Assembly: GCF_001686985.1 (NCBI RefSeq)
Contig: NZ_CP015318.1
Location: forward strand, 4,772,001 to 4,836,000
Direction: 5' to 3'
DNA from: Mesorhizobium amorphae CCNWGS0123
GTDB taxonomy: Bacteria; Pseudomonadota; Alphaproteobacteria; Rhizobiales; Rhizobiaceae
DNA: 64,000 nt
Under the pieces are notes generated by a model. The model was given only the letters and a program-made list of their open reading frames with translations. It searched no databases and was not told the origin of the DNA. This document shows, one piece after another, positions 56,234-64,000 of this stretch. The position numbers and the translations under genes were made by a program. The first letter of the stretch is position 1. The number at the start of each line of letters is the position of its first letter.

Positions 56234-58948
56234 ATGTCCGGCTTTTCGGAAGACATGCCCTTTTTTGACGAACCGAATGCGCGGCCCGCGGCCCCGTCCG
56301 GCATCGCCGCGCGTGCCATGGCTGCCCGCAGCGGTCAGAACAGCGCGCCCGACTATCTGAAAGGGTTGAACCCCGAGCAGCGGCTGGCGGTGGAAACCAC
56401 CGAAGGCCCGGTCCTGGTGCTGGCTGGCGCCGGCACCGGCAAGACGCGTGTGTTGACCACCCGCATCGCCCACATCCTCGCCACCGGCAAGGCGTTCCCC
56501 TCCCAGATCCTCGCCGTCACCTTCACCAACAAGGCCGCGCGCGAGATGAAGCAGCGCATCGGTTTCCTGATCGGCGAAGGCAATGTCGAGGGCATGCCCT
56601 GGCTCGGCACCTTCCACTCGATTGGCGTCAAGCTGCTGCGCCGCCATGCCGAACTTGCCGGACTCAAATCCGACTTCACCATCCTCGACACCGACGATGT
56701 CGTGCGCCTGATCAAGCAGATCATCCAGGCCGAAGGGCTGGACGACAAGCGCTGGCCGGCCAAGCAGTTCGCCCAGATGATCGACGGCTGGAAGAACAAG
56801 GGGCAAGGTCCGGCCGACATCCCTGAGGGCGACGCGCGCAGCTTCGCCAACGGCAAGGGCCGCGAGCTCTACAAGGCCTACCAGGATCGGCTGCAGACGC
56901 TGAACGCCTGCGACTTCGGCGACCTGCTCTGCCACCCGATCCGCATCTTCCGCGCCTATCCGGATGTGCTGAAGGAATACCACAGGCGCTTCAAATACAT
57001 CCTCGTCGACGAATACCAGGACACCAACACCGCCCAATACATGTGGCTGCGGCTCTTGGCGCAGCGGCCGGAAGGCAAGCCAATCTCCCCCCATGTGGGG
57101 GAGATGTCCGGCAGGACAGAGGGGGGCGCGAAGGATCGCGGCGCTTCCAATGTTCGTGGCGGAGAGGCTGGCGGGACAGCGCCCCCCTCTGTCGGCTTCG
57201 CCGACATCTCCCCCACAAGGGGGGAGATTGGGCGCGCTTCGGCTGAAGCTCGCGCCACCGTCAATATTTGCTGCGTCGGCGACGATGACCAATCCATCTA
57301 CGGCTGGCGCGGCGCCGAGGTCGACAACATCCTGCGCTTCGACAAGGATTTTCCCGGCGCCACCATCATCCGGCTGGAGCGCAACTACCGCTCGACCGCG
57401 CACATCCTCGGCGCCGCCTCACATCTCATCGCCCACAATGAGGGCCGCTTCGGCAAGACGCTGTTCACCGACCGCGACGAGCCCGAGGACGACAAGGTGC
57501 ATGTCCATGCCGCCTGGGATTCCGAGGAAGAGGCGCGCGCCGTCGGCGAGACCATCGAGGCCTACCAGCGCCCCGACAAGCAAGGGAACCGGCATAATCT
57601 CAACGACATGGCGATCCTTGTCCGCGCCTCCTTCCAGATGCGCGAATTCGAGGACCGCTTCGTCACGCTCGGCCTCAATTACCGCGTCATCGGTGGCCCG
57701 CGCTTCTACGAACGCCTCGAAATCCGCGACGCCATGGCCTTCTTCCGCGTCGTCGCGCAAGGCGCCGACGACCTCGCCTTCGAGCGCATCGTCAACGTGC
57801 CGAAACGTGGCCTTGGCGAGGCCACCATCCGGCAGATCCACGACACGGCGCGGGCGCTTCGCATTCCGATGCTGGAGGCGGCCGCCAAGCTCGCCGAGAG
57901 CGACGAGCTGAAGCCAAAGCCACGCGCCGCCTTGCGCGAGGTCGCGGCCAATTTCGAACGCTGGCAGAAGGCGCTGGAAACCACGCCGCACACCGAACTC
58001 GCCGAGACCATCCTCGAGGAGAGCGGCTACACCGACATGTGGAAGAACGACCGCTCGGCGGAGGCGCCGGGGCGGCTGGAGAATTTGAAAGAACTGATCC
58101 GGTCCATGGAGGAATACGAGTCGCTGCGCTCCTTCCTCGAACATGTCGCGCTGGTCATGGACGCCGAGCAGAATGCCGAGCTCGATGCCGTCAACATCAT
58201 GACGCTGCATTCGGCCAAGGGCCTCGAATTCGAGACCGTTTTTCTCCCCGGCTGGGAGGAAGGCCTGTTCCCGCATCAGCGCGCGCTGGATGAAGGCGGC
58301 CGCTCCGGCCTGGAGGAAGAGCGCCGGCTGGCTTATGTCGGGTTGACCCGCGCCAAGAAGAACCTGCATCTGTGGTTCGTCTCCAACCGCCGCATCCACG
58401 GTCTTTGGCAATCGACCATCCCGTCACGCTTCCTCGAGGAACTGCCGGAAGCCCATGTCGACGTCGCCGAAAGCGGCAACTCCTACGGCGGCTACGGCAA
58501 CAACTATGGCGGCGGCTCATTCGCCTGGGGTCGTGGCGGCCGGCAAAATCCCTACGGCGCCTCGCGCTTCGACAATATTGCCGAGGAAAAATCCTTCTCC
58601 AACACCTATGCGACGCCCGGCTGGCAGCGCGCGCAGGCCAACCGCACCGAAGCCACCGACCGCAACTGGGGCTCGCGCTCCGGCCATCAGGTCGAGCGTA
58701 TCGGCTATGGCGAAACCGACTCCGGCCACGGCGCCGGACGCACCTCGGTCAAGGGCCGCACGATCGACGGCGAGCTGGTCGCCAAATCCGTTGCCGACAA
58801 GCCGTCGGCCTTCAGCGTCGGCGACCGCGTCTTCCACCAGAAATTCGGCAATGGCAACATTTCGGCCATCGAAGGCAACAAGCTGACCATCGACTTCGAC
58901 AAGGCCGGCCAGAAACGCGTGCTGGACGGGTTTGTCGCGGCGGTGTGA
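56234..58948 (+). CDS. uvrD: UvrD/PcrA/Rep-family DNA helicase with an inserted element
   Basis: This 904-residue superfamily 1A helicase of repair and replication restart has Walker A AGAGTGKT at 64-71, motif II VDEYQDTN near 258, motif III VGDDDQSIYGWRGAEVDN, motif IV region IRLERNYRST, motif V MTLHSAKGLEFETVFLPGWEEGLFP and motif VI LAYVGLTRAKK. A Gly/Asn/Tyr-rich linker (SGNSYGGYGNNYGGGSFAWGRGG) precedes a C-terminal Tudor-like domain (VGDRVFHQKFGNGNISAIEGNKLTIDFDKAGQKRVLDGFV) that contacts RNA polymerase in PcrA. Unusually, a 150-bp palindromic element encodes about 50 extra residues between motifs II and III. All catalytic motifs remain intact. Confidence 0.95.
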   Translation: MSGFSEDMPFFDEPNARPAAPSGIAARAMAARSGQNSAPDYLKGLNPEQRLAVETTEGPVLVLAGAGTGKTRVLTTRIAHILATGKAFPSQILAVTFTNKAAREMKQRIGFLIGEGNVEGMPWLGTFHSIGVKLLRRHAELAGLKSDFTILDTDDVVRLIKQIIQAEGLDDKRWPAKQFAQMIDGWKNKGQGPADIPEGDARSFANGKGRELYKAYQDRLQTLNACDFGDLLCHPIRIFRAYPDVLKEYHRRFKYILVDEYQDTNTAQYMWLRLLAQRPEGKPISPHVGEMSGRTEGGAKDRGASNVRGGEAGGTAPPSVGFADISPTRGEIGRASAEARATVNICCVGDDDQSIYGWRGAEVDNILRFDKDFPGATIIRLERNYRSTAHILGAASHLIAHNEGRFGKTLFTDRDEPEDDKVHVHAAWDSEEEARAVGETIEAYQRPDKQGNRHNLNDMAILVRASFQMREFEDRFVTLGLNYRVIGGPRFYERLEIRDAMAFFRVVAQGADDLAFERIVNVPKRGLGEATIRQIHDTARALRIPMLEAAAKLAESDELKPKPRAALREVAANFERWQKALETTPHTELAETILEESGYTDMWKNDRSAEAPGRLENLKELIRSMEEYESLRSFLEHVALVMDAEQNAELDAVNIMTLHSAKGLEFETVFLPGWEEGLFPHQRALDEGGRSGLEEERRLAYVGLTRAKKNLHLWFVSNRRIHGLWQSTIPSRFLEELPEAHVDVAESGNSYGGYGNNYGGGSFAWGRGGRQNPYGASRFDNIAEEKSFSNTYATPGWQRAQANRTEATDRNWGSRSGHQVERIGYGETDSGHGAGRTSVKGRTIDGELVAKSVADKPSAFSVGDRVFHQKFGNGNISAIEGNKLTIDFDKAGQKRVLDGFVAAV
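57081..57230. repeat. 150-bp palindromic element inside the uvrD reading frame
   Basis: Arms of ~50 bp at 57081-57128 and 57180-57230 are near-perfect inverted copies: both begin or end CAATCTCC/GGAGATTG and contain GTGGGGGAGATGTC and ACAGAGGGGGGCG. Each arm contains its own hairpin (CTCCCCC-CAT-GTGGGGGAG; GTCGGC-TTC-GCCGAC). The length of 150 bp keeps the frame and encodes a Gly/Ser/Pro-rich stretch (PISPHVGEMSGR ... PPSVGFADISPTRGEIG). No transposase gene is present. Confidence 0.88.
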
Positions 58949-58969
58949 GCAGCCTGAAAATACCTGCGT

Positions 58970-60015
58970 TCACCGATACCGCGCCTGGTTCCATTTATGG
59001 CCAAGCAGCGACAGGATGATGATCAGGCCGTTGAAGAACTGCACGTAGAAGCCGCTCAATCCCGCCGCCACGACACCTGTCTGGATGAAAGACACGGTGA
59101 CCGCCCCGATCGCGCCGCCGACCACGGTGCCGATGCCGCCCCAGGTCGGCGTGCCGCCGACGAACACGGAGGCCAGCACAGGCAGGAGATAGCCGTCACC
59201 GGCGGTCGGCCACCAGGTGAAGTTGATCATCACCGAGAAGGTCCCGGCGATCGCAGCCCCAATGCCGACGAAGACGAACACTTTCACCCGCACGCGCTTG
59301 ACGTCGATGCCCATCTGCTGAGCGCTGTCAGGATTGTCACCGACCACCCTCACCTGCGCGCCGAAGCGGTGGCGGTTGTAGAGCATCGCCGACAGCACGA
59401 CGAAGCCGATGGCCCAGAAGATCTGCACCGGAATGCCCCACACCTGGCTGGAGAAGATCGTGTAGGCCCGGCTGTCGGCAAGGCCGGTCAGCGCCATCGA
59501 CTTGCCCTCGTTGATGATCTGGATCAGGCCGCGCAGCAGGAAATTCATGCCGAGCGTGGCGATCAGCGACGACAGCCCGCCATAGACGACCAGCGACCCG
59601 ACCAGGAAGCCAAGCAGCGTGCCGGTGACGATTGCGGCGGCTATGCCGAGGAACGGATCGTAGCCGGCCTGCACCACCAACGCGAAGACCCAGGAAGCAA
59701 AACCCATCGTTGCCGGGAACGACAGGTCGATCTCGCCGCAGGTGACGACGAAGACCAGCGGCACCACCACGAACAGTGCCACCGGCAGCGTGGTCAGCAC
59801 GGAACTGTAGAGATACCAGGTGGTGAAGACGGTCGGGTTGGCGATCATGAACACCGCCATCATGACGATGAACACGCCGAGCGTGCCGAGCGAAGCGCGG
59901 TTGTCGATGACGAAACCGCGCAGCCAGTGGTCGGATGGGTGTTTCCACTCTGTCCGGGCCGGTTCGCCGTGCGTGCCGCCGAGGGGGCTCTGCAGATCGG
60001 GTTCCATGGTCTTGC

Positions 60016-60019
<4 letters not shown>
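58970..60019 (-). CDS. Sugar ABC transporter permease (CUT2)
   Basis: This 349-residue membrane protein has about 9-10 helices and the CUT2 blocks VFVVTCGEIDLSFPATMGFASWVF, LVVYGGLSSLIATLGMNFLLRGLIQIINEG and KVFVFVGIGAAIAGTFSVMINF. It resembles the FrcC fructose/ribose group in length and in its partner genes. It is the last gene of the minus-strand operon, overlapping the ATPase gene by four bases, and ends 21 bases from the converging uvrD. Confidence 0.9.
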
Positions 60020-60813
<794 letters not shown>

Positions 60814-60850
60814 GGCGGTCCTCGCTTCGTTTTCAGGATGCCGACGGTGC

Positions 60851-60874
60851 TGCCGGCCGGTTTTCCGGCCGGCA
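60851..60874. terminator. Hairpin between binding-protein and ATPase genes
   Basis: TGCCGGCCGG-TTTT-CCGGCCGGCA: a perfect 10-bp stem with a 4-base loop in the 74-bp gap. No T run follows, so it more likely protects the upstream binding-protein mRNA from 3' decay than fully terminates, raising binding protein over the membrane parts. Confidence 0.7.
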
Positions 60875-60887
60875 GAGTTTCAAATGG

Positions 60888-61901
60888 TCAGCGCAGCGCC
60901 TGCTTGGCGAGCTCGGAGACGATCTCGTAATTCTGCGGCGTGACGAAGCCGGCTCCGGTGTCGACATTCATCGGCGCCAGGCCCAGCACCACCTGCTGGC
61001 AGAGGCTGAGGATCGGCAGGTAACCTTGCAGGAACGGCTGCTGGTCGGCTGTCAGCTGCACCCAGCCGCCCTTGAAGCCCTCGACGATCTGCGGGCTGGT
61101 ATCGAAGCCGAAGTTGAAGATGTCGCCGGGCTTGCGCCCCGCCGCCTGCATATAGGTGGGAACGTTGCCGAGCATCTGTCCGCCCGGATAGCCGACCGCC
61201 TTGACGTCGGGGTGGTTAAGCAGTGCGGCGGTGATCACCGGGATGGCGAGATTGGGGTCGGACGCCCATTCGCCGCTCGGCGGCGACGACAGCTGGATGA
61301 CCTCGACGCCGGCTTCCTTCAGCGCCGCCACCGTGCCGCGCTCGCGCGCACCGCGGTTCTCGTTCTCGAACGGACCGATCATGATCGCCTTGTCGCCGGC
61401 CTTGAGCCCGCCCAGCTTGAACGCCTCGGCGCCGAGCGCGCGGCCCTGCTGTTCCTGCTGCGCGCCGACATAGCCGCCGCCGAACGCCGCCACCACCTTC
61501 GGCACCGGTACGTTCTGGTACATCATCTTGATGCCGTCCTTGTGCGCCTGTTCGGCCAGCGGCATGATCGAGGCGTCGCCCGGATGGCCCATCATGGCGA
61601 TGCCGTTGGGCTTCACGGCGACGGCTTCTCGCAATTGCTGCACCATCTTCTCTACGTCCCACTGGGAGAAGATGTAGTCGACCTTCGGCCCGAGATCGGC
61701 CGCCGCCTGCTTGGCGCCATTATAGACGATGGTGCCGAAGGCGTCGCCCTCGGCGCCGCCGACGAAGAAGCGGATATGGACGTCCTTGCACCATTGGGCG
61801 TCGAGCGCCTGCGCCGGCAGAGTGGAGATTGCGGCGCACAGTGCCGTGGCCGCCGCCACGACGCTCGAGCGCAGAAGTGTCGTTCTCATCGCGATGCTCA
61901 T
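60888..61901 (-). CDS. Periplasmic sugar-binding protein (FrcB-like)
   Basis: This 337-residue protein has a signal peptide (RTTLLRSSVVAAATALCAAISTLPAQA). The binding domain begins VHIRFFVGGAEGDAFGTIVYNGAKQAAADLGPKVDYIFSQWDVEKMVQQLREAVAVKPNGIAMMGHPG. The C-terminal lobe contains GDIFNFGFDTSPQIVEGFKGGWVQLTADQQPFLQGYLPI. The pattern is RbsB/FrcB-like. The ATG at 61901 is chosen (MSIAM), just after GGGAGGAACG. The likely substrate is the sugar or cyclitol handled by the upstream Gfo/Idh and isomerase enzymes. Confidence 0.9.
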   Translation of the reverse strand: MSIAMRTTLLRSSVVAAATALCAAISTLPAQALDAQWCKDVHIRFFVGGAEGDAFGTIVYNGAKQAAADLGPKVDYIFSQWDVEKMVQQLREAVAVKPNGIAMMGHPGDASIMPLAEQAHKDGIKMMYQNVPVPKVVAAFGGGYVGAQQEQQGRALGAEAFKLGGLKAGDKAIMIGPFENENRGARERGTVAALKEAGVEVIQLSSPPSGEWASDPNLAIPVITAALLNHPDVKAVGYPGGQMLGNVPTYMQAAGRKPGDIFNFGFDTSPQIVEGFKGGWVQLTADQQPFLQGYLPILSLCQQVVLGLAPMNVDTGAGFVTPQNYEIVSELAKQALR

Positions 61902-62004
61902 GCACGTTCCTCCCTTTTGGTCCCTCGCAAGCCGAGGGGTTTTCGACGATGGCTTCGGCTTGGCGCCGCAGTTCCTGGCCGGCCGGCTCCTCCCGCCGGG
62001 CAAT

Positions 62005-62038
62005 CCTCACATCAGATTTGGCCTCACATCGGATTTGG
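62005..62038. repeat. 17-bp tandem duplication across the isomerase stop codon
   Basis: CCTCACATC[A/G]GATTTGG occurs twice in direct tandem (62005-62021 and 62022-62038, plus strand). The second copy includes the stop codon of the minus-strand isomerase gene, so a duplicate of its last codons follows the stop. Recent slippage is likely. Confidence 0.7.
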
Positions 62039-62932
62039 CAGGTAGCTGACACCTCCCCTGCATTGCTGGAGGTATTCCAGCGCGCGGACTTGGCCCGTGA
62101 TCTCCAGATCGCCGCGATAGACTGGGTCGTGCCAACCTTCGATGTCGATGGCGCCCTTGTATCCGGCCAGCCGCAATTCGCTGATCACCCGCGTCCAGTC
62201 GCTGTCGCCGAAGCCCGGCGTGCGCATTTGAACAAACGGAAGGCGGCCAAACACGCCATGTTCGCGGATCACGTCCCAGCGCACCGTCGCGTCCTTGCCG
62301 TGGACGTGGAAGATGCGCGGCGCCCATTTGCGGATCTGCGGCATCGGATCGATCAGATAGACGAGCTGGTGACAGGGCTCCCATTCGAGGCCGAGATTGT
62401 CGTCCGGCAATTCGTTGAACATCAGCTCCCAGGCATCCGGATTGTGGGCGATGTTCCAGTCGCCGGCGGCCCAGTTGCCGTCCATGGCGCAATTCTCGAA
62501 AGCGATGCGCACGCCCTTGTCGGCGGCGCGCTTGGCCAGCGGCCCCCACACTTCGCGGAAGCGTGGCAGGCTCTCGGGCAGCGGCTTGCCACGAATGCGC
62601 CCGGTGAAGCCGCTGACCGTGGAGGCGCCGAACAGATGCGCATGGTCGATGACCGTCTCCCATGCCTTCAGCACGCCGCGGTCGACTTCGCCGCTCTCCA
62701 ACGGATTGCCGAACACGCCGATCGAAGACACGGTGACGTCGGCATCGCCGATCGCCTCGCGGATCTGGCCGGCCAGCCGTGGCAGATCCTTGCCGCCCAG
62801 CGTCTGCCAGAAAAAGGGCTGGATGCTCTCGAAGCCGAGTGGCAGGATCTCTCTGATGTAGGCCGCCGGGTCGTCGAGATTGGCCCGCACCATGGTGCCG
62901 ATCCGGATGTCGAGAAGCGGGTTTGGCGTCAT
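62024..62932 (-). CDS. TIM-barrel sugar phosphate isomerase/epimerase
   Basis: This 302-residue AP-endonuclease-2-like TIM barrel resembles IolE/IolH/TagatoseE-type enzymes. Metal-ligand-like residues appear in VRIAFENCAMDGNW, LGLEWEPCHQLVYLIDP, IFHVHGKDA and GAIDIEGWHDP. It overlaps the Gfo/Idh gene by four bases (ATGA). Together they suggest oxidation then isomerisation of a cyclitol or sugar imported by the downstream transporter. Confidence 0.85.
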   Translation of the reverse strand: MTPNPLLDIRIGTMVRANLDDPAAYIREILPLGFESIQPFFWQTLGGKDLPRLAGQIREAIGDADVTVSSIGVFGNPLESGEVDRGVLKAWETVIDHAHLFGASTVSGFTGRIRGKPLPESLPRFREVWGPLAKRAADKGVRIAFENCAMDGNWAAGDWNIAHNPDAWELMFNELPDDNLGLEWEPCHQLVYLIDPMPQIRKWAPRIFHVHGKDATVRWDVIREHGVFGRLPFVQMRTPGFGDSDWTRVISELRLAGYKGAIDIEGWHDPVYRGDLEITGQVRALEYLQQCRGGVSYLPNPM

Positions 62933-63960
62933 TGTGCTTCCTTTGAGATCGCCACGCGACGTCCGGTCTCGGCGCTTTCGATGGCGCCGAAGACCATGGC
63001 CACGCTCTTGATGTTGTCGTCACCGCGCGTTTCCGGCTGGGTGCCGGTCTCGATGGCGTGCATGAAATCCCGGATGATGCCGAGATGGCCGTCGACGCGG
63101 TCGGCGGGGTCGAGCGGCGGCACCTCGACCGGCTCGGTTTTGTCGAAAAGGCCGTCGCGGACCGGCAGCACAAGTTCCGCCGTCAGCGCGTCATGGCCGT
63201 CCCAGGCGAGGCTGCCGTGCTCGGCGACGATGCGCCAGCTGCCCTCCCAACTGGTGCGGAAACCGGCAGCGCACCAGGAGCCGGCATAGGTAAAGACCTT
63301 GCCGCCGCCGAGATCGAAGACGGCGCTGGCCGACGATCCCTGCCGGTACCAGGAACTGGCCGGCTCCCATTCCTGGCAATAGACGCTGGCCGGCTCGCCG
63401 CCGACCATATAGCGGGCGGCGTCGAAGGTGTGGATCGCCATATCGAGCAGCAGGACATGTGCCATCTCCTCGCGAAAACCGCCGAAATGCGGCGCGACGA
63501 AGAAGTCGGCATGGATGCTTGTCGCGGCACCAATGGCGCCGGAGTCCAGAAAGCGCCGGATGCGCCTGACATTGGCGACATAGCGGCGGTTCTGCACGAC
63601 GGCATGAACACGCCCGGCGCGGCGTGCCGCTTCCACGATGGCGCGCGCATTCTCCGGGCTGTCGGCCAACGGCTTTTCCGTCAGCAGGTGGCAATTATGG
63701 GCAAAGGCGGAAAGCGCGACGTCGCGCCGGGCAGCAGGGACCACGATGTCGAACACCGCGTCGGGCCTGGTCTGGTCGAGCACCGCGTCGAGGCTGGTTC
63801 CAATGACGGCGCCGGTCAGCTCGTATTCGCGCGCCCTCGCCTTCGCCCGCTCGGCGTCAAGGTCGACAAGGCCGACAATGGCGAGCCCATCGATCTGTTT
63901 CACGGCATCGAGCCAATGCTTGCTCATCGCGCCACAGCCGACGAGGACGACATTGAACAT
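62929..63960 (-). CDS. Gfo/Idh/MocA-family oxidoreductase
   Basis: This 343-residue NAD(P)-dependent dehydrogenase has an N-terminal Rossmann fold (FNVVLVGCGAMSKHWLDAVKQIDGLAIVGLVDLD), the family EKP motif (HLLTEKPLADSPENARAIVEAARRAG), and the C-terminal fold with DMAIHTFDAARYMVGGEPASVYC containing the catalytic His (DMAIH). It is the first gene of the operon seen here, reading from the window's right end, and starts 40 bases inside it. Family members oxidise inositols, glucose derivatives or rhizopine; which one here is not clear. Confidence 0.9.
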   Translation of the reverse strand: MFNVVLVGCGAMSKHWLDAVKQIDGLAIVGLVDLDAERAKARAREYELTGAVIGTSLDAVLDQTRPDAVFDIVVPAARRDVALSAFAHNCHLLTEKPLADSPENARAIVEAARRAGRVHAVVQNRRYVANVRRIRRFLDSGAIGAATSIHADFFVAPHFGGFREEMAHVLLLDMAIHTFDAARYMVGGEPASVYCQEWEPASSWYRQGSSASAVFDLGGGKVFTYAGSWCAAGFRTSWEGSWRIVAEHGSLAWDGHDALTAELVLPVRDGLFDKTEPVEVPPLDPADRVDGHLGIIRDFMHAIETGTQPETRGDDNIKSVAMVFGAIESAETGRRVAISKEAQ

Positions 63961-64000
63961 CCAGCGCTCCTCCTCCCGTCCGGCCCCTCCAGACCGAAGT

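Noticed and set aside
57081..57230. Insertion sequence in uvrD
   Set aside because: No transposase and no recognisable IS ends; the frame is maintained, so it is described as a palindromic element instead.

Overview
The window looks like the chromosome of a Mesorhizobium-type alphaproteobacterium (Rhizobiales). The evidence is uniformly high GC, a circularly permuted two-piece tmRNA gene, an alphaproteobacterial SspB with its DUF4169 and ribbon-helix-helix neighbours, a CobF precorrin-6A synthase, and many sugar/polyol ABC transporters. I could not run searches, so family names rest on motifs, lengths and gene order. No transposase, integrase, phage gene, CRISPR array, rRNA or tRNA was recognised.

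Layout. 1-2.3 kb: the end of a flavin monooxygenase and a stand-alone PcfJ-like protein. 3-5.7 kb: a two-gene oxygenase cassette (TmpA-like Fe/2OG dioxygenase plus PhnZ/TmpB-like HD oxygenase) with a divergent LysR regulator, best read as quaternary-ammonium phosphonate degradation. 5.7-9.2 kb: an acetyltransferase, an XRE-cupin regulator and a HerA-like ATPase. 9.3-17.5 kb: a diguanylate cyclase, miaA, serB, an acetyltransferase and the core set degP, DUF2065, hflC, hflK, folA. 17.6-27.5 kb: cobF, then a polyol regulon of two operons (kinase, DeoR regulator, GlpD/EryB-like dehydrogenase; DUF2291 protein plus sugar-type ABC transporter) that start from nearly identical promoters. 27.5-31 kb: molybdate uptake (modABC, a ModE-type regulator and a Mop protein) with ModE-like operators. 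31-36 kb: thyA, a DUF2853 protein, the permuted ssrA, an MFS pump with a divergent TetR regulator, and sspB with two small genes. 36-45.4 kb: a large AsmA protein with a TolA-like tail, a FAD-linked oxidase coupled to a gene interrupted by an amber codon, a thioesterase, an Lrp regulator, an EamA exporter and a Tat-exported dienelactone hydrolase. 45.7-47.9 kb: a cytochrome P450 coupled to a methyltransferase. 48-54.6 kb: an MHYT-GGDEF-EAL protein, a membrane PQQ glucose dehydrogenase and a LuxR regulator. 54.8-64 kb: a second flavin monooxygenase, uvrD/pcrA carrying an in-frame palindromic element, and a five-gene operon (Gfo/Idh dehydrogenase, TIM-barrel isomerase, substrate-binding protein, ATPase, permease) for an inositol- or hexose-like substrate.

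Most worth a second look: (1) a 150-bp palindromic element inside the uvrD reading frame, adding about 50 residues between helicase motifs II and III; (2) two copies of an intergenic element of about 118 bp, both between convergent genes, with paired base changes in their stems; (3) the twin promoters of the polyol regulon; (4) the TmpA/TmpB cassette; (5) the single amber codon in the 40.1-40.7 kb gene; (6) the P450-methyltransferase pair; and (7) operator palindromes at the XRE, TetR/MFS and modA/mop promoters.
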